Notes under the pieces: generated by a model | The model's input: only the letters and a program-made list of their open reading frames with translations | Databases searched by the model: none | What the model was told of the DNA's origin: nothing | Position numbers and translations under genes: made by a program | Part shown: positions 26,932-36,839 of the stretch, piece by piece | Layout: each line of letters begins with the position of its first letter | Position numbering within the stretch: the first letter of the stretch is position 1 | Assembly: GCF_000359125.1 (NCBI RefSeq) | Contig: NZ_CAAF010000012.1 | Coordinates: forward strand, 1 to 60,278 | Source: Mesorhizobium sp. STM 4661 | GTDB lineage: Bacteria > Pseudomonadota > Alphaproteobacteria > Rhizobiales > Rhizobiaceae | Direction of reading: 5' to 3' | DNA length: 60,278 bases

Positions 26932-27929
26932 GCGCCCATCACCTCTTCGGCGCGCCAGCAAGCCGCGGCGTGGCTCGACCCGACGTCACGCAGCAAGGGC
27001 GCCTTCTCGCGGCAAATGTCGATAGCGAACGGGCAGCGAGGAGCGAAGCTGCAGCCGACAATGGGCTCGCGCAGGCTCGGCACGATGCCGGGAATTTCCG
27101 GAAGGCGGCGCTGACGGCCGCGCCGTCGGTCTGGCACCGATCGCATGAGCCCCTGAGTGTAGGGATGCGCCGGGTGCGCAAACAAATCTGTCACGTTCGC
27201 TTGTTCTACGATCCGGCCAGCGTACATCACGATCACGCGTTGGCATGTCTCGGCTACAACGCCCAGATCATGCGTGATGAACATGACAGCTGTTCCCGTG
27301 CGCTCTTTCAGATCGACGATGAGTCGCAGGATCTGCGCCTGGATGGTGACGTCAAGCGCGGTCGTCGGCTCGTCGGCGATCAATAATTCCGGCGAGCAGG
27401 CAAGAGCCATGGCGATCATGGCGCGCTGGCGCATGCCGCCCGACATCTCATGCGGATAGTTGTTGACGCGGCGTTCGGGGTCCGCGATGCGCACGAGCCG
27501 CAGCATCTCTTCTGCTTTCTTCATGGCCTCGGAGCGGGACGCCTTTGTGTGGATCTGCACCGCCTCGGCGATCTGCCGGCCGACCGTATAGACCGGGTTC
27601 AGACTCGTCATCGGCTCCTGGAAGATCATGGCGATCTGGTCGCCGCGGATATGTCGCATCTCTCGATCGGATAGATCAAGCAGGTCGCGTCCATGAAAGC
27701 GGATCTCGCCGCCGACGGTCCTGGCGGTCAGCTTCGGCAGCAGACGAAGGATCGACAGGGCGGTGACGCTCTTCCCGCATCCGGATTCGCCGACGACCCC
27801 CAGCGTTTCGCCTTTCTTCACATGGAAGCTAACGCCGCCCAAGGCGCGGGTAACGCTGTCTTCGCCGTAAAAGTGCGTCTCAAGGTCTCGAACATCGAGA
27901 AGCACATCATCGCCTACAGTTTGATGCAT
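26928..27929 (-). CDS. peptide ABC transporter ATP-binding protein (DppD type), operon 1
   Basis: Second ATPase subunit. Walker [17 protein letters not shown]-loop [10 protein letters not shown], signature [15 protein letters not shown] and Walker [15 protein letters not shown] are complete. The C-terminus has the oligo/dipeptide region with [15 protein letters not shown], whose cysteines are typical. The ATG at 27929 puts [13 protein letters not shown] near the N-terminus; an earlier in-frame start would lie inside the permease gene. It overlaps the permease stop by no more than a few bases. Confidence 0.93.
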   Translation of the reverse strand: MHQTVGDDVLLDVRDLETHFYGEDSVTRALGGVSFHVKKGETLGVVGESGCGKSVTALSILRLLPKLTARTVGGEIRFHGRDLLDLSDREMRHIRGDQIAMIFQEPMTSLNPVYTVGRQIAEAVQIHTKASRSEAMKKAEEMLRLVRIADPERRVNNYPHEMSGGMRQRAMIAMALACSPELLIADEPTTALDVTIQAQILRLIVDLKERTGTAVMFITHDLGVVAETCQRVIVMYAGRIVEQANVTDLFAHPAHPYTQGLMRSVPDRRRGRQRRLPEIPGIVPSLREPIVGCSFAPRCPFAIDICREKAPLLRDVGSSHAAACWRAEEVMGA

Positions 27930-27936
27930 CTGCACG

Positions 27937-28818
27937 TTACCGTCTCCGCTTCGCGCGGGGATCGAACATATCGCGCAAACCATCCCCGAGCAGGTTGACG
28001 GCAAGCACCGTGACCGCAAGGCAGACACCGGGGGCGAAGATCGTCATTGGAGCGATCGCGAGATAAAGGCGCGAACTGGCGATCATGTTGCCCCAGCTTG
28101 GAATCTCGGGCGGCACGCCCACGCCGAGGAAACTCAGCCCCGCCTCCGTCAGGATCGCGCTGGCGCAGACGGTAGCGCCCTGAACCATGAGCGCCGGAAC
28201 GGTGCTCGGCAAGATATGTCGCCACAGCACCTTGGGCAGGTGCGCACCGCCGCAGAGCGCGGCCTCCACGTAGGGACGCTCCCGAACCCCCAGAACCACC
28301 GAACGAACCAACCGCGCTACGGCTGGCGTCTCCGGGATTGCGATCGCAACGATGAGGATGCCGATTCCGGGTCCTGTCAGAGTAATGAGCGCAATCGCCA
28401 GCAGAATCGTCGGGATCGACATCAGGCCGTCCATGACCCGCATGACGATATTGTCGAAGCTGCGGCTATAGCCGGCGACAACGCCGATCAGAAGCCCGAC
28501 CATGGCCGCGCTCGCTGCCGACAGCAGCCCTACCAGGAGAGAGATCCGGGCACCAAAGATCGTTCGGGCAAACACGTCCCGGCCCAGATTGTCACTCCCC
28601 AACCACATTTCGTCGGAAGGCGGCTGGAGACGCTTGAATGGATCCATGTTCACTGGATCGCCTGCGTAAAGCGGGGCGGCGAGCGCCAGGATGATCAGAA
28701 GCGCCAACAGGCCCCCGCCTGCGATGACCAACGGATGACGGCTTGCCAGACGGGGAAGGTCGGATATTCGCAGGCGGCCCGTAGGGACGTATTCAACTGG
28801 TGCGGACATAATCGTCAT
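27937..28818 (-). CDS. peptide ABC transporter permease (DppC type), operon 1
   Basis: Inner-membrane permease with an N-terminal helix ([20 protein letters not shown]), the DppC-type periplasmic loop ([20 protein letters not shown]) and further helices to about residue 285. The EAA loop that contacts the ATPases reads [20 protein letters not shown]. Starts one base after the stop of the upstream permease gene. Confidence 0.92.
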   Translation of the reverse strand: MTIMSAPVEYVPTGRLRISDLPRLASRHPLVIAGGGLLALLIILALAAPLYAGDPVNMDPFKRLQPPSDEMWLGSDNLGRDVFARTIFGARISLLVGLLSAASAAMVGLLIGVVAGYSRSFDNIVMRVMDGLMSIPTILLAIALITLTGPGIGILIVAIAIPETPAVARLVRSVVLGVRERPYVEAALCGGAHLPKVLWRHILPSTVPALMVQGATVCASAILTEAGLSFLGVGVPPEIPSWGNMIASSRLYLAIAPMTIFAPGVCLAVTVLAVNLLGDGLRDMFDPRAKRRR

Positions 28819-28819
28819 A

Positions 28820-29761
28820 TCAGTACCGGATGCGGGGATCGATCAGGGTGTACGCCAGATCGACCGTGAGGTTGATAAGGACATACAGACCCGAAGTCAG
28901 GATCAGCACACTCTGAATGATCGGATAGTCGCGGTTGTTGATTGCATCCACGACCAGACGACCGATACCGGGGATGTTGAACACCGTTTCCGTAAGCACG
29001 ACTCCGCCGATCAGATAAGCGAAGCTTATGCCGATCACCGTCAGGATCGGGACCCCAGCATTCTTCAAGGCATGGTGAAAAAGCATGGAATAGGACGAAG
29101 CGCCTTTGGCGGCAGCCGTTCGCATATAGTCTTCCGACAGGACCTCGAGCATGCTCGCCCGCGTAACCCGGGCGATGAATGCAATGAAGCCAAGACTTAA
29201 CGCCACTGTGGGCAGGACCAGATGCACAAACCATGGCCCAAGGCCACGCTCGATCGGCAGGTACCCCTGGACCGGCAGCCAGCGTGTCTTGATGGCAAAG
29301 AAGTATATGAGGAAATAGCCGATGACAAAGACCGGGACGGAATAACCAAACGCTGAAAAGGCCGCGAGGAGCCGATCGACGAGCCCGCCAGTCCGCCACG
29401 CGGCAAGGATGCCGATGGAGACCCCGACTGTCACCGAAAGGATCATTGTCAGGATCGACAGCGAAAGGGTCGGTTCAAGCCGCTGCGAGATCAGATCAAG
29501 GACCGGTCGTCCGGCAAAGATCGAGGTGCCGAAATCGCCGCCGAGCACGTCGCGCACCCAACGTATGAACTGAACCGGCAAAGGATCGTTCAGGCCCAGC
29601 TTTTCGCGGATGCCGGCGATCATCTCCGCGGTGGCCGATTTGCCGGCGATGATCGCCGCCGGATCGCCAGGAGCCAGCCTGAGAAGCAGGAAGACGAAGA
29701 TCCCGACCATCGCCATGACGGCGATGGCCGAAATCGACCTGCGAAGAATATAGGCTGCCAT
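28820..29761 (-). CDS. peptide ABC transporter permease (DppB type), operon 1
   Basis: Inner-membrane permease that begins MAAYILRRSISAIAVMAMVG, the usual first helix of DppB proteins, then FLLLRLAPGDPAA. The EAA loop is DYMRTAAAKGASSYSMLFHH. The ATG at 29761 abuts the binding-protein stop. Together with the DppC-type subunit it forms the pore. Confidence 0.92.
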   Translation of the reverse strand: MAAYILRRSISAIAVMAMVGIFVFLLLRLAPGDPAAIIAGKSATAEMIAGIREKLGLNDPLPVQFIRWVRDVLGGDFGTSIFAGRPVLDLISQRLEPTLSLSILTMILSVTVGVSIGILAAWRTGGLVDRLLAAFSAFGYSVPVFVIGYFLIYFFAIKTRWLPVQGYLPIERGLGPWFVHLVLPTVALSLGFIAFIARVTRASMLEVLSEDYMRTAAAKGASSYSMLFHHALKNAGVPILTVIGISFAYLIGGVVLTETVFNIPGIGRLVVDAINNRDYPIIQSVLILTSGLYVLINLTVDLAYTLIDPRIRY

Positions 29762-31356
29762 TATGACGCCTTCTGCATGTTCCACATCGGAATAAGTTCC
29801 GGCATGCCGATAAGGCCGGTAAGCGTCTTGCGGCGTGCGATTGGGCTAACAACCCGACCCAGAAAAACTGTACCAGCAAGATCCCAAGCAACTTGCTGCA
29901 TCTTGCGAGCCAACGCCTTGCGCTCCTCGAGTGTTGCCACATCGGCCCATTTGGCGCGAAAAGCCTCGTACTCTTCGCTGTTCGGCCAACCAAACCAACC
30001 TGTCTCACCACGAGCGCCAAGAGACTCTGTTGCTGTAGGATCGCCTCGGGAGGCGTTGGACTCACTTGTTATAAAGATGCTCCAGCCACCCTCGTCCACC
30101 GGACCCTTGTTAGCACGGCGGGCCACAAGTCCACCCCAGTCGCTCGCCGCTAGCTCGGCGTTGACGCCGATCTTCTGCAACTCGGCCGCCAAAACTTGTG
30201 AGGTGTTGCTTGCCTCTGCCCAGTCCGTCGGCTGCAGTATGACGACTTTTTCGCCTGCATATCCAGCCTCCTTGAGGAGTTGCTTCGCCTTCTCTGGATC
30301 GCCGCCCTTTTTTAACCATCCTGTGTTTTCCCCGTTCGATACCGGATTGCCGTCGCCAAAAAACGAAGTGACGGTACTGCTGTATTTTGGGTCAGGCGAA
30401 ATGACGCTCAGATAAGCCGCCTGGTTGATCAAATGAAGAACCGCCTGACGCGCCCTCACATTGTCAAACGGCTTTTGCAAACAATTCATACGCAAGAAAT
30501 AAACTTGACCAGATGCATCGAGAACTTGGAGCGCCAAATTAGGGTCACTCTCTATGACAGGGTAAAAATCGGCGGGCGGCCCCTCAAGGTAGTCAATCTC
30601 GCCCGCCTGCAAGGCCGCCAAAGCAGTCTGCTGATCGCCGATATTGTCCCAGATGACCCGATCGACCTTGACTATCTTCCCGCCAGCCAACCCATTAGAT
30701 GGCTCGCTGCGTGGCACGTAATTTTCGTTGCGGTCGTAGGTGAAACTGGCGCCGGGCTTCGCCAGAGCATGATTGAACTTAAAAGGCCCAGATCCGACGT
30801 TCGCGGTAACTGCGTCGGTCGCCGGTGTAGCAGCATCCTTCTCGCGCATGACGTAGAGGTTCTGCGTCAGGATAGTTGGGAGAAGCCCCAGCGGCTTCTT
30901 CAGCACTATGGTGAATGTGTTCTCGTCCTTCTTAGAGATGTCGCTTGCCCGCGCCATTAGCAATTGGCCACCAGGTTTTACTTGGCCCCATCGACGGATC
31001 GAGGCAACACAGTCGGCCGCGGTGACGGGGGTTCCGTCGTGCCAGCTGAGGCCATCGCGCAACTCAAATGTATATGTCTTCTTGTCGTCTGATAGGTCCC
31101 ACTTTCCCACCATTTGCGGTTGTGGCATAAGTTTAGAGTCAAGCGAGAACAGCGTGTCGTAAACCGCTGTTGCGTGGTCTAAAGTGATGTTAGTGGTCGT
31201 AACTACGGGATCGAAGATGGTTAAGCCGCCGACCTTCACCATGTGCACAGTCCGTGCGTCGGGGGGCACCGTCTGTGCGCGCAGGACTGACGGCATCGAT
31301 AAGACGGCTCCGGCGGCGATACCCGTCTTGAAGAGGCTGCGTCGAGAAATCGTCAT
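29761..31356 (-). CDS. peptide ABC transporter substrate-binding protein, Tat-exported, operon 1
   Basis: Periplasmic family 5 (DppA/OppA) binding protein of 531 aa. The N-terminus has a twin-arginine export motif at residues 4-10 (SRRSLFK), a hydrophobic stretch and a probable cleavage after VLRAQ. Family motifs include TYTFELRDGLSWHDGTPVTA. It resembles the binding protein of the y4tOPQRS-type cassettes of rhizobial symbiotic plasmids (from memory). First gene of the operon; a LysR-type box lies about 100 bp upstream, the same type as in the methylaspartate operon. Substrate class, peptide or modified amino acid, is not visible. A broken paralogue is at 40120-40579. Confidence 0.92.
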   Translation of the reverse strand: MTISRRSLFKTGIAAGAVLSMPSVLRAQTVPPDARTVHMVKVGGLTIFDPVVTTTNITLDHATAVYDTLFSLDSKLMPQPQMVGKWDLSDDKKTYTFELRDGLSWHDGTPVTAADCVASIRRWGQVKPGGQLLMARASDISKKDENTFTIVLKKPLGLLPTILTQNLYVMREKDAATPATDAVTANVGSGPFKFNHALAKPGASFTYDRNENYVPRSEPSNGLAGGKIVKVDRVIWDNIGDQQTALAALQAGEIDYLEGPPADFYPVIESDPNLALQVLDASGQVYFLRMNCLQKPFDNVRARQAVLHLINQAAYLSVISPDPKYSSTVTSFFGDGNPVSNGENTGWLKKGGDPEKAKQLLKEAGYAGEKVVILQPTDWAEASNTSQVLAAELQKIGVNAELAASDWGGLVARRANKGPVDEGGWSIFITSESNASRGDPTATESLGARGETGWFGWPNSEEYEAFRAKWADVATLEERKALARKMQQVAWDLAGTVFLGRVVSPIARRKTLTGLIGMPELIPMWNMQKAS

Positions 31357-31451
31357 CTTTCATTTCCCTTTTTAGCGCGGGTAAGCGCCTTTGTTTCACC
31401 GATAGTTGATTGCAAGGCCGTTTGCGTCAAATTCAGTTTATGTATGTTCGC

Positions 31452-31468
31452 CATCTCGCACCGAGATG
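31452..31468. promoter_or_regulatory. LysR-type operator, perfect palindrome, upstream of peptide ABC operon 1
   Basis: CATCTCGCACCGAGATG is a perfect 7-3-7 inverted repeat of the ATC-N9-GAT class, about 97 bp before the binding-protein start. It shares both half-sites with the box at 5560-5574. Confidence 0.65.
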
Positions 31469-32117
31469 ACGCCTACAAGGTCTGTATCTCATAGAGCCGT
31501 CTCACTCAGCAGCCGGGGCGTTGCGCTGGACCTGCGCATAACATCCTCAAGGATGCGCGAAACCGATCCCTCGAAGCCGTTCCGCCAAAGGTTGTCGCAG
31601 AAAGTGATTGATCCTAACGAAAAAGAGTGCCCTCGGGCTTATCGAACTATACTATCTCGGCCTGGGCCAGAACCTCCTCAGGCGGATCGCACCCGAGACT
31701 GCGACGCACAATCAGCTCTCCCGCACCAATTCGACGGAAGCAGGCTCGCCTTCCGATCGGGGGGGAATCACGGCTTTCTGCGGCGTCCCTAGCGGGTATA
31801 GGCCGTGCTGGAAGGCATGGAGGCCGTCCTTGCTGCGATCAAGCCTGGTGTTGTGGCGGAAGACGTCGAGGCAAGCTGGCGTAACGTCATCCAGCGCTAC
31901 GGCCTGAAGAAGGAGTCCCGCATCGGCTATTCGATTGGCGCCGCTTACCCGCCGGATTGGGGCGAGCATACGATTAGCCTGCGTCAGGGCGACAAGACGA
32001 TCCTGAAGCCGGGCAATGTTCTCCACTCCATCCTCGGCATGTGGATGGATGGCTGGGGGATCGAAGTCAGCGAAACGATCCTCGTCACGGCCAATGGCTG
32101 CGAAACGCTGACCAGCT

Positions 32118-33387
32118 GGACGCTTCGATCAACGTGCTGACTGAAGTATGACTGGCGCCTTTCCGCGCGTAGGTACGTCGTTCGCCAGCGATTTCTGGCT
32201 CGCGCCGCGCAGTCGTTGGCCCTTCCGGCCGTAGTTCATGCGCCAGCGATGCGGTCCAGATAGATCAGGCGCTTCATGTTATAGAGGTGTTGGCCATGCC
32301 GCTCTTCGTCGTGGCGCGTGCGATGCCGATTGTTCGGATGAACAGCCCCATACGGCTCTTCTGCTCGGCGAAGACATGCTCGACGCGAGCGCGGACTCTC
32401 GACTTGATGTTGTTGGCGCGCCTAGTGGTTTCGGGCATCGGTCTGCCCTTCGGCTTCTTGCGATGGACCCGGCTGATGAAGCCCTGCTTCTCCATGAAGG
32501 CCTCGTTGGCGTTCGATCTGTAAGCGGTGTCGGCCCAAACGCTCCTGGAGGTGTTGGATCTGTCGAGCAACCCCTCCCGCAGCCTGGCTCCCTCTAAGCC
32601 GCCGCATCCGTTGCCAGCCATTTGCGGATCAGGCCATGCTTGGCGTCGATCGAGATGTGGTTCTGATAGCCGAAAGCGGGAATGGCGATATCGACTGGTG
32701 GCATCGTGCCGTCTGCCTGCGGCTTGGCCTTGGTGAACTTGACCGTCCAGCGCGCGTCGCGATTTTTCTGGCGTAGTTTCGCCGGCTTGTCCTGCCAATC
32801 TTGCGGGATGCGACCGGCCTTGATGTCGTCCTTCTCCTCCTTCGTGTTCCTCTGCTTCGGCGCGGCGATAAGGCTCGAATCCACGATCTGGCCCGACATG
32901 GCAATGTAGCCCGCCTCGCACAGCATCGCATCGAAGCGTTCAAACAAGACTTTGATCGCTCCGGTCCTCGTCAGCCTTTCCCGAAACAGCCAGATCGTGC
33001 GCGCATCGGGAACCCGGTCCGAAAGTCCCAGCCCAAGGAACCGCATGAACGACAGCCGATCATTGATCAGGAACTCGGTGCGTTCGTCCGACAGGTTGTT
33101 GACAGTCTGGATGACCAGCACCTTCAGCATCATGACGGGATCGTAGGGCGGGCGTCCACCGTGCGGCCCGCTCGTATAGGCAAGCGCCCTTTCCAGATCT
33201 CGCCGGAACGCCTCGAAGTCCACAACCCGGCCATAGGCTTCGAGCTGATCGCCAAGGTCGCTCAACCGCCGAAGCCGATCATCGACATCGAAGAACCCAG
33301 GCGAAGTCCCCATAGAAATCTCCAATCGCCATCAGTAGCCGATGGAATCACAATCCGACAGAAATGGCGAGGTTAATAGGAGCGTCC
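32118..33387 (-). mobile_element. IS5-family element (second type) inserted in the doeA-like gene
   Basis: Short inverted ends GGACGCT/AGCGTCC bound a 1270-bp element, flanked by a 4-bp duplication AGCT at 32114-32117 and 33388-33391. Removing the element and one AGCT joins the two parts of the interrupted gene in frame. The group differs from the element at 1-847. Confidence 0.85.
32236..33325 (-). pseudogene. IS5-family transposase, frameshifted
   Basis: Starts at 33325 (MEISMGTSPGFFDVDDRLRR) and keeps the first part well: GGRPPYDPVMMLKVLVIQTV, SDRVPDARTIWLFRERLT and IVDSSLIAAPKQRN with the first catalytic Asp. A frameshift occurs near 32600, after which VWADTAYRSNANEAFMEKQG (second Asp) and VRARVEHVFAEQKSRMGLFI (Glu region) follow in another frame. 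A further single-base loss near 32280 shifts the last codons. Not expected to be active. Confidence 0.88.
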
Positions 33388-33420
33388 AGCTTCCCGCGGG
33401 AGATCCATGTCAAGCGCTGA

Positions 33421-34043
33421 AGACGGCAAGGGTTGATGGATCCTCAGCTGGAGCCGGATGATCGAATCCGGCGTCACCTCACGCTCTGGAAGAGGCCGGG
33501 TTGAGCGGAATCAGGCCTGTGGCAGGCTTCGGCCTCGCCGTGGACGTCGTGGGCACGGCCGTGAACCGGCGGCTCAGCGCCTTGGTGAATAGGCGCTATC
33601 CGTCTCCACGAAGTGACCCTCGTCCAGCCGTCCCTGCGGCCGCCGACTCATGTTCAGGGTCGACAGCAACCCGATTGAGCGCGTGCCGGGCAGCTGCTCC
33701 GGACTCATGATAAACCCAGATGGCTCTTTCCTCAGTTAGCAGGACGAAATGCATCTGGATTCCAGATGGACTTCGGCAATAATCTATATTTGACCCGGTG
33801 CGATCATCGCGGTGAAATTGGCTAAAGAGCGACCGCTGCGGCTTAGACACCAAACGGTAATCGCATTGAGGAAACTTCACGCAACTGGAAAATGACGTTC
33901 GATTCCGTACGCTATGACCGACGACACTGGTATTCCAGACCAGAACAACATTTCCTTTGAGAACGACATTACAGCAACTGAGAGCGGGAGAACCTAGTGA
34001 CAGAGCGGGAGGGGGTGGGAATTCAGGTTTGGCTGAGCCTGGC
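33421..34043. other. no intact gene; leader of the NylC-like gene
   Basis: Frames at 33501-33710 (GFGLAVDVVGTAVNRR) match nothing I know. An ATG at 33914 opens a 28-codon frame (MTDDTGIPDQNNISFEND) that stops just before the NylC-like frame begins; it may be the original N-terminus separated by a frameshift. Confidence 0.4.
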
Positions 34044-35348
34044 GTGAATGTCTGCTTGCAAGGAGATTGTTCGGTCGGCTCGCCACGCGGGCTATCGGCG
34101 GGTCAGGATTTCAAGCCGGTCATCAACGCCGGGGAAAAATTCCTAGAGTTCGATTGGCCGATGCTGGAGATCGGCACCGGCGAGTACCAAGAGGGACCCA
34201 CCGGTGTGACCGTCTTCCGCTTCGGAAAAAAGGTGCTTGGCGCGGTCGATGTCCGTGGCGGCGCTCCCGGCACGGTCAACACCGACTACCTACGTCTCGG
34301 CTGTGACCGCCCGGAACTCGATGCAGTCGTGTTCTCAGGTGGTTCTTGGTACGGGCTTGAAAGCATCACTGCCGTAGCTACCGCCCTGAAGGACGAAAAC
34401 ATCCGAAACGGGTTCTGGGACAATGTCGCACTCTCGGTCGGCGCCATCATCTACGATTTCGGCGAGCGTAGGCTGAACGAAGTGTATCCTGACAAGAAGT
34501 TGGCGCAGGCTGCGTTCAGAGCAGCCCGTCCGGGAAAATTTCCACTTGGAGCTTATGGCGCTGGCCGTTTCACGAGATCCGGTGGCTTTTTCGGATGCGC
34601 TGCCTATTCGGGGCAAGGCGGAGCCTTCAGGCAGATAGGCGAGATCAAAGTGGCTGTCTTCGTTGTGGCCAATCCCGCAGGGGTAGTTACGAACCGGGAT
34701 GGTGAAATCGTAGCAGGCTACCCCGATTCGAATTGGCCCAAATTCTTGAAAACGGCTGACCTTCTCGCGGCCGTTCCAGCCAGCTGCAAGCTCGGCTGGA
34801 ACGGCGTGCCGGAAGGCAGCGACAACAAGAACACGACGATCAGTCTCGTTGTTACGAACCAGAAGCTGAACTATGCGGAACTGCAGCGACTTGCGGTTCA
34901 GGTGCACACATCAATGGCTCGCGCGATCCAGCCTTTCGCGACCATTGGCGACGGTGACGTCCTCTATGCGGTTTCAACAGATGAAGTGATCGGCGAGCAA
35001 GACTCAGATATCGCCCCCTCGGCTTTCGGTGGAATGAACGTCGGGGCTCTGGGCGCGATTGCCTCAGAACTGATATGGGACGCCATCTTGGTTTCCGTGC
35101 CGGATCAACCGCAAGCTGACGAGCCATCAGAGAGCGAACGCCCGCAGGCAAAAGAACTCGAAGCCTTCGCCGGTAGATACGATTTTAGCTCGTTCGTAGC
35201 GCTCCAGGTTTCTTTCAAGGACGACCGGCTCTTTGCCCTGGCCACGGGAGAGCGAGCCGCTTACGCGATCGGCAAGGAACAGCCTGTCGAACTTCTGGCC
35301 ACTGGCAGCAGATCGGCACGCGAAGCTGACAGCTGCATCAGGAGGTAG
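34044..35348 (+). CDS. NylC-like N-terminal-nucleophile amidase with an extra C-terminal domain
   Basis: Homologue of 6-aminohexanoate-oligomer hydrolase (NylC), an enzyme that cuts itself before a Thr which then serves as nucleophile. The blocks align in order: FDWPMLEIG, YQEGPTGVTVFRFG, AVDVRGG, GAIIYDFGERRLNEVYPDK, then KNTTISLVVTN containing the Asn-Thr cleavage site, HTSMARAIQPFATIGDGDVL and GALGAIASELIWDAIL, where NylC ends. About 80 further residues follow (AFAGRYDFSSFVALQVSF, LFALATGE), resembling the small C-terminal domain of some beta-lactamase-fold hydrolases, so this looks like a fusion; its end may be frameshifted. The GTG at 34044 is a conservative start. An in-frame TTG lies at 33957. 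Confidence 0.82.
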   Translation: MNVCLQGDCSVGSPRGLSAGQDFKPVINAGEKFLEFDWPMLEIGTGEYQEGPTGVTVFRFGKKVLGAVDVRGGAPGTVNTDYLRLGCDRPELDAVVFSGGSWYGLESITAVATALKDENIRNGFWDNVALSVGAIIYDFGERRLNEVYPDKKLAQAAFRAARPGKFPLGAYGAGRFTRSGGFFGCAAYSGQGGAFRQIGEIKVAVFVVANPAGVVTNRDGEIVAGYPDSNWPKFLKTADLLAAVPASCKLGWNGVPEGSDNKNTTISLVVTNQKLNYAELQRLAVQVHTSMARAIQPFATIGDGDVLYAVSTDEVIGEQDSDIAPSAFGGMNVGALGAIASELIWDAILVSVPDQPQADEPSESERPQAKELEAFAGRYDFSSFVALQVSFKDDRLFALATGERAAYAIGKEQPVELLATGSRSAREADSCIRR

Positions 35349-35629
35349 AAAAATCATTCTCGCTCCACAGTGCTCATGCCGATGTTGTGCCTCGCGCTCG
35401 GTCAACGAGGACGCAACGACAGAAGACATCGCCCGCTATCTGTTCATGGCGATGAGCGAAATCATTCCGGCTGCAGCATTTAGCCTCGGTACATGGCGGC
35501 CTCTTTTCCCAGTCGAACGGTCGCCGATGATGGAGTTTCGCAGGTGCCGATGGCGGTAACTCCCTCGCGAGCACAGCGAGAGCCGTCAGAGTGAGGCATA
35601 CAAAGAACCCGGCCAAATGGACACCCTCA
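35349..35629. other. intergenic, no gene seen
   Basis: The first part may hold the frameshifted end of the C-terminal domain of the NylC-like gene. No promoter box stands out. Confidence 0.35.
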
Positions 35630-36760
35630 ATGACAGTCAATAAGAGCTTGATCTCTGGAGCTGCGGCAAAGCTGCGGGCACGCGACCTGGGATTGCCGTT
35701 TTCCGGAAAGACCGGACCTCTCAACGCCATTACTGATGTTGCCGGTGTGGAAGTGGGCTATGCCACCGTGATCAGCGATTCACCTGGAGTGAGCAAGGGA
35801 CCGGCGCGCACTGGGGTCACAGCCATTCTTCCGCGGGGCCGCTCCGGGCCTCTGAGGGCCCCCGTATGGGCAGGCTTTCACTCGCTTAATGGGAACGGCG
35901 ATATGACAGGCACACACTGGATTAGGGAGGCTGGATATTTCCAGGGACCGATCGGCATCACCAACACCCATAGCCTAGGAACGGTTCATCAGGCGATGCT
36001 GCAATGGATGATTGAGAAGCCGGATACCGGGTTTGGGGCCTATCCCTGGGTGCTGCCTGTCGTAGCCGAAACATGCGACGCCTATCTAAACGACATGAAC
36101 GCCTTTCATGTCACGCCGGCGCATGTGATGGAGGCTCTCAATAGAGCTTCTGGCGGGCCGTTGGCAGAAGGCAATGTCGGCGGTGGAACCGGGATGATCT
36201 GCTTCGAGTTTAAGGGAGGCACAGGAACGTCGTCCCGCGTCGTAGAATTGCTTGGCGAGCGCTACACGATCGGGTGCCTTGTGCAAGCGAATTTTGGCCT
36301 TCGTCCTCTCTTGAAGGTTCTTGGAGTCCCGGTAGGCGAACACCTCACTGCGGACCGGCTCTGGGCCGGCGAGCAGGGGTCGATTATCGTTGTCGTCGCG
36401 ACAGATGCACCGCTCATGCCCACCCAACTGGAACGGATCGCGCGGCGCGCCGGCCTTGGCATTGGCCGGACCGGAACACCATCAGGGGACGGCTCCGGTG
36501 ACCTGTGTCTTGCCTTCTCAACGGCAAACCTCACCAAGAGCCAGTCGGCGGCCGCACCCGCAATGGGCGAGCTCACTTTCCTACCGAACAACGGGCTCGA
36601 CACGCTGTTCGAGGCGACGGCGCAATCCGTGGAGGAGGCAATTATCAATGCCATGGTGGCCGCCGAACCCATGGTGGGACGCGAGAACCGGCGCGTCGCT
36701 GCAATCGACCACGATGCTGTAAGAGAGGTCATGCGGAACTATGGACGATTGAGCGCGTGA
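35630..36760 (+). CDS. P1-family aminopeptidase (DmpA/BapA type)
   Basis: A 376-aa self-processing peptidase, the same length as DmpA (375). The precursor is cut between Gly250 and Ser251 ([18 protein letters not shown]), and Ser251 becomes the nucleophile. Other family blocks are [54 protein letters not shown] and [11 protein letters not shown]. DmpA and BapA remove N-terminal residues including D-amino acids and beta-amino acids such as beta-alanine. It is downstream of the NylC-like gene on the same strand and could be co-transcribed. A GTG 39 bases upstream is an alternative start; neither has a strong ribosome-binding site. The N-terminus shows no export signal, so it is probably cytoplasmic. 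Confidence 0.9.
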   Translation: MTVNKSLISGAAAKLRARDLGLPFSGKTGPLNAITDVAGVEVGYATVISDSPGVSKGPARTGVTAILPRGRSGPLRAPVWAGFHSLNGNGDMTGTHWIREAGYFQGPIGITNTHSLGTVHQAMLQWMIEKPDTGFGAYPWVLPVVAETCDAYLNDMNAFHVTPAHVMEALNRASGGPLAEGNVGGGTGMICFEFKGGTGTSSRVVELLGERYTIGCLVQANFGLRPLLKVLGVPVGEHLTADRLWAGEQGSIIVVVATDAPLMPTQLERIARRAGLGIGRTGTPSGDGSGDLCLAFSTANLTKSQSAAAPAMGELTFLPNNGLDTLFEATAQSVEEAIINAMVAAEPMVGRENRRVAAIDHDAVREVMRNYGRLSA

Positions 36761-36839
36761 TCCGAACAGAAGCGCCCCAGCCGGCGCCTGAGCAGCGGAA
36801 TTTCGCTGCGACACCGGTCTAAGGCATGCGGACATCGTG

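Larger units (their letters stand above)
31608..33420 (+). pseudogene. DoeA-like M24 hydrolase, 5'-degraded and split by an IS5-family element
   Basis: The C-terminal half of a creatinase-fold protein of the ectoine hydrolase (DoeA) type. From 31805 the frame reads VLEGMEAVLAAIKPGVVAED, YGLKKESRIGYSIGAAYPPD, then WGEHTISLRQGDKTILKPGN and GWGIEVSETILVT. Upstream, GGITAFCGVP survives in a shifted frame and a stop sits just before 31800. At 32117 an IS interrupts it. The last codons (SFPREIHVKR, stop at 33418-33420) reappear on the far side, giving a precise reconstruction of the original 3' end. Confidence 0.88.

Noticed and set aside
26932..26961. Earlier start for the DppF-type ATPase of operon 1
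   Set aside because: The ATGA overlap at 26931-26928 is the usual coupling in these operons and the extra residues do not resemble the family.
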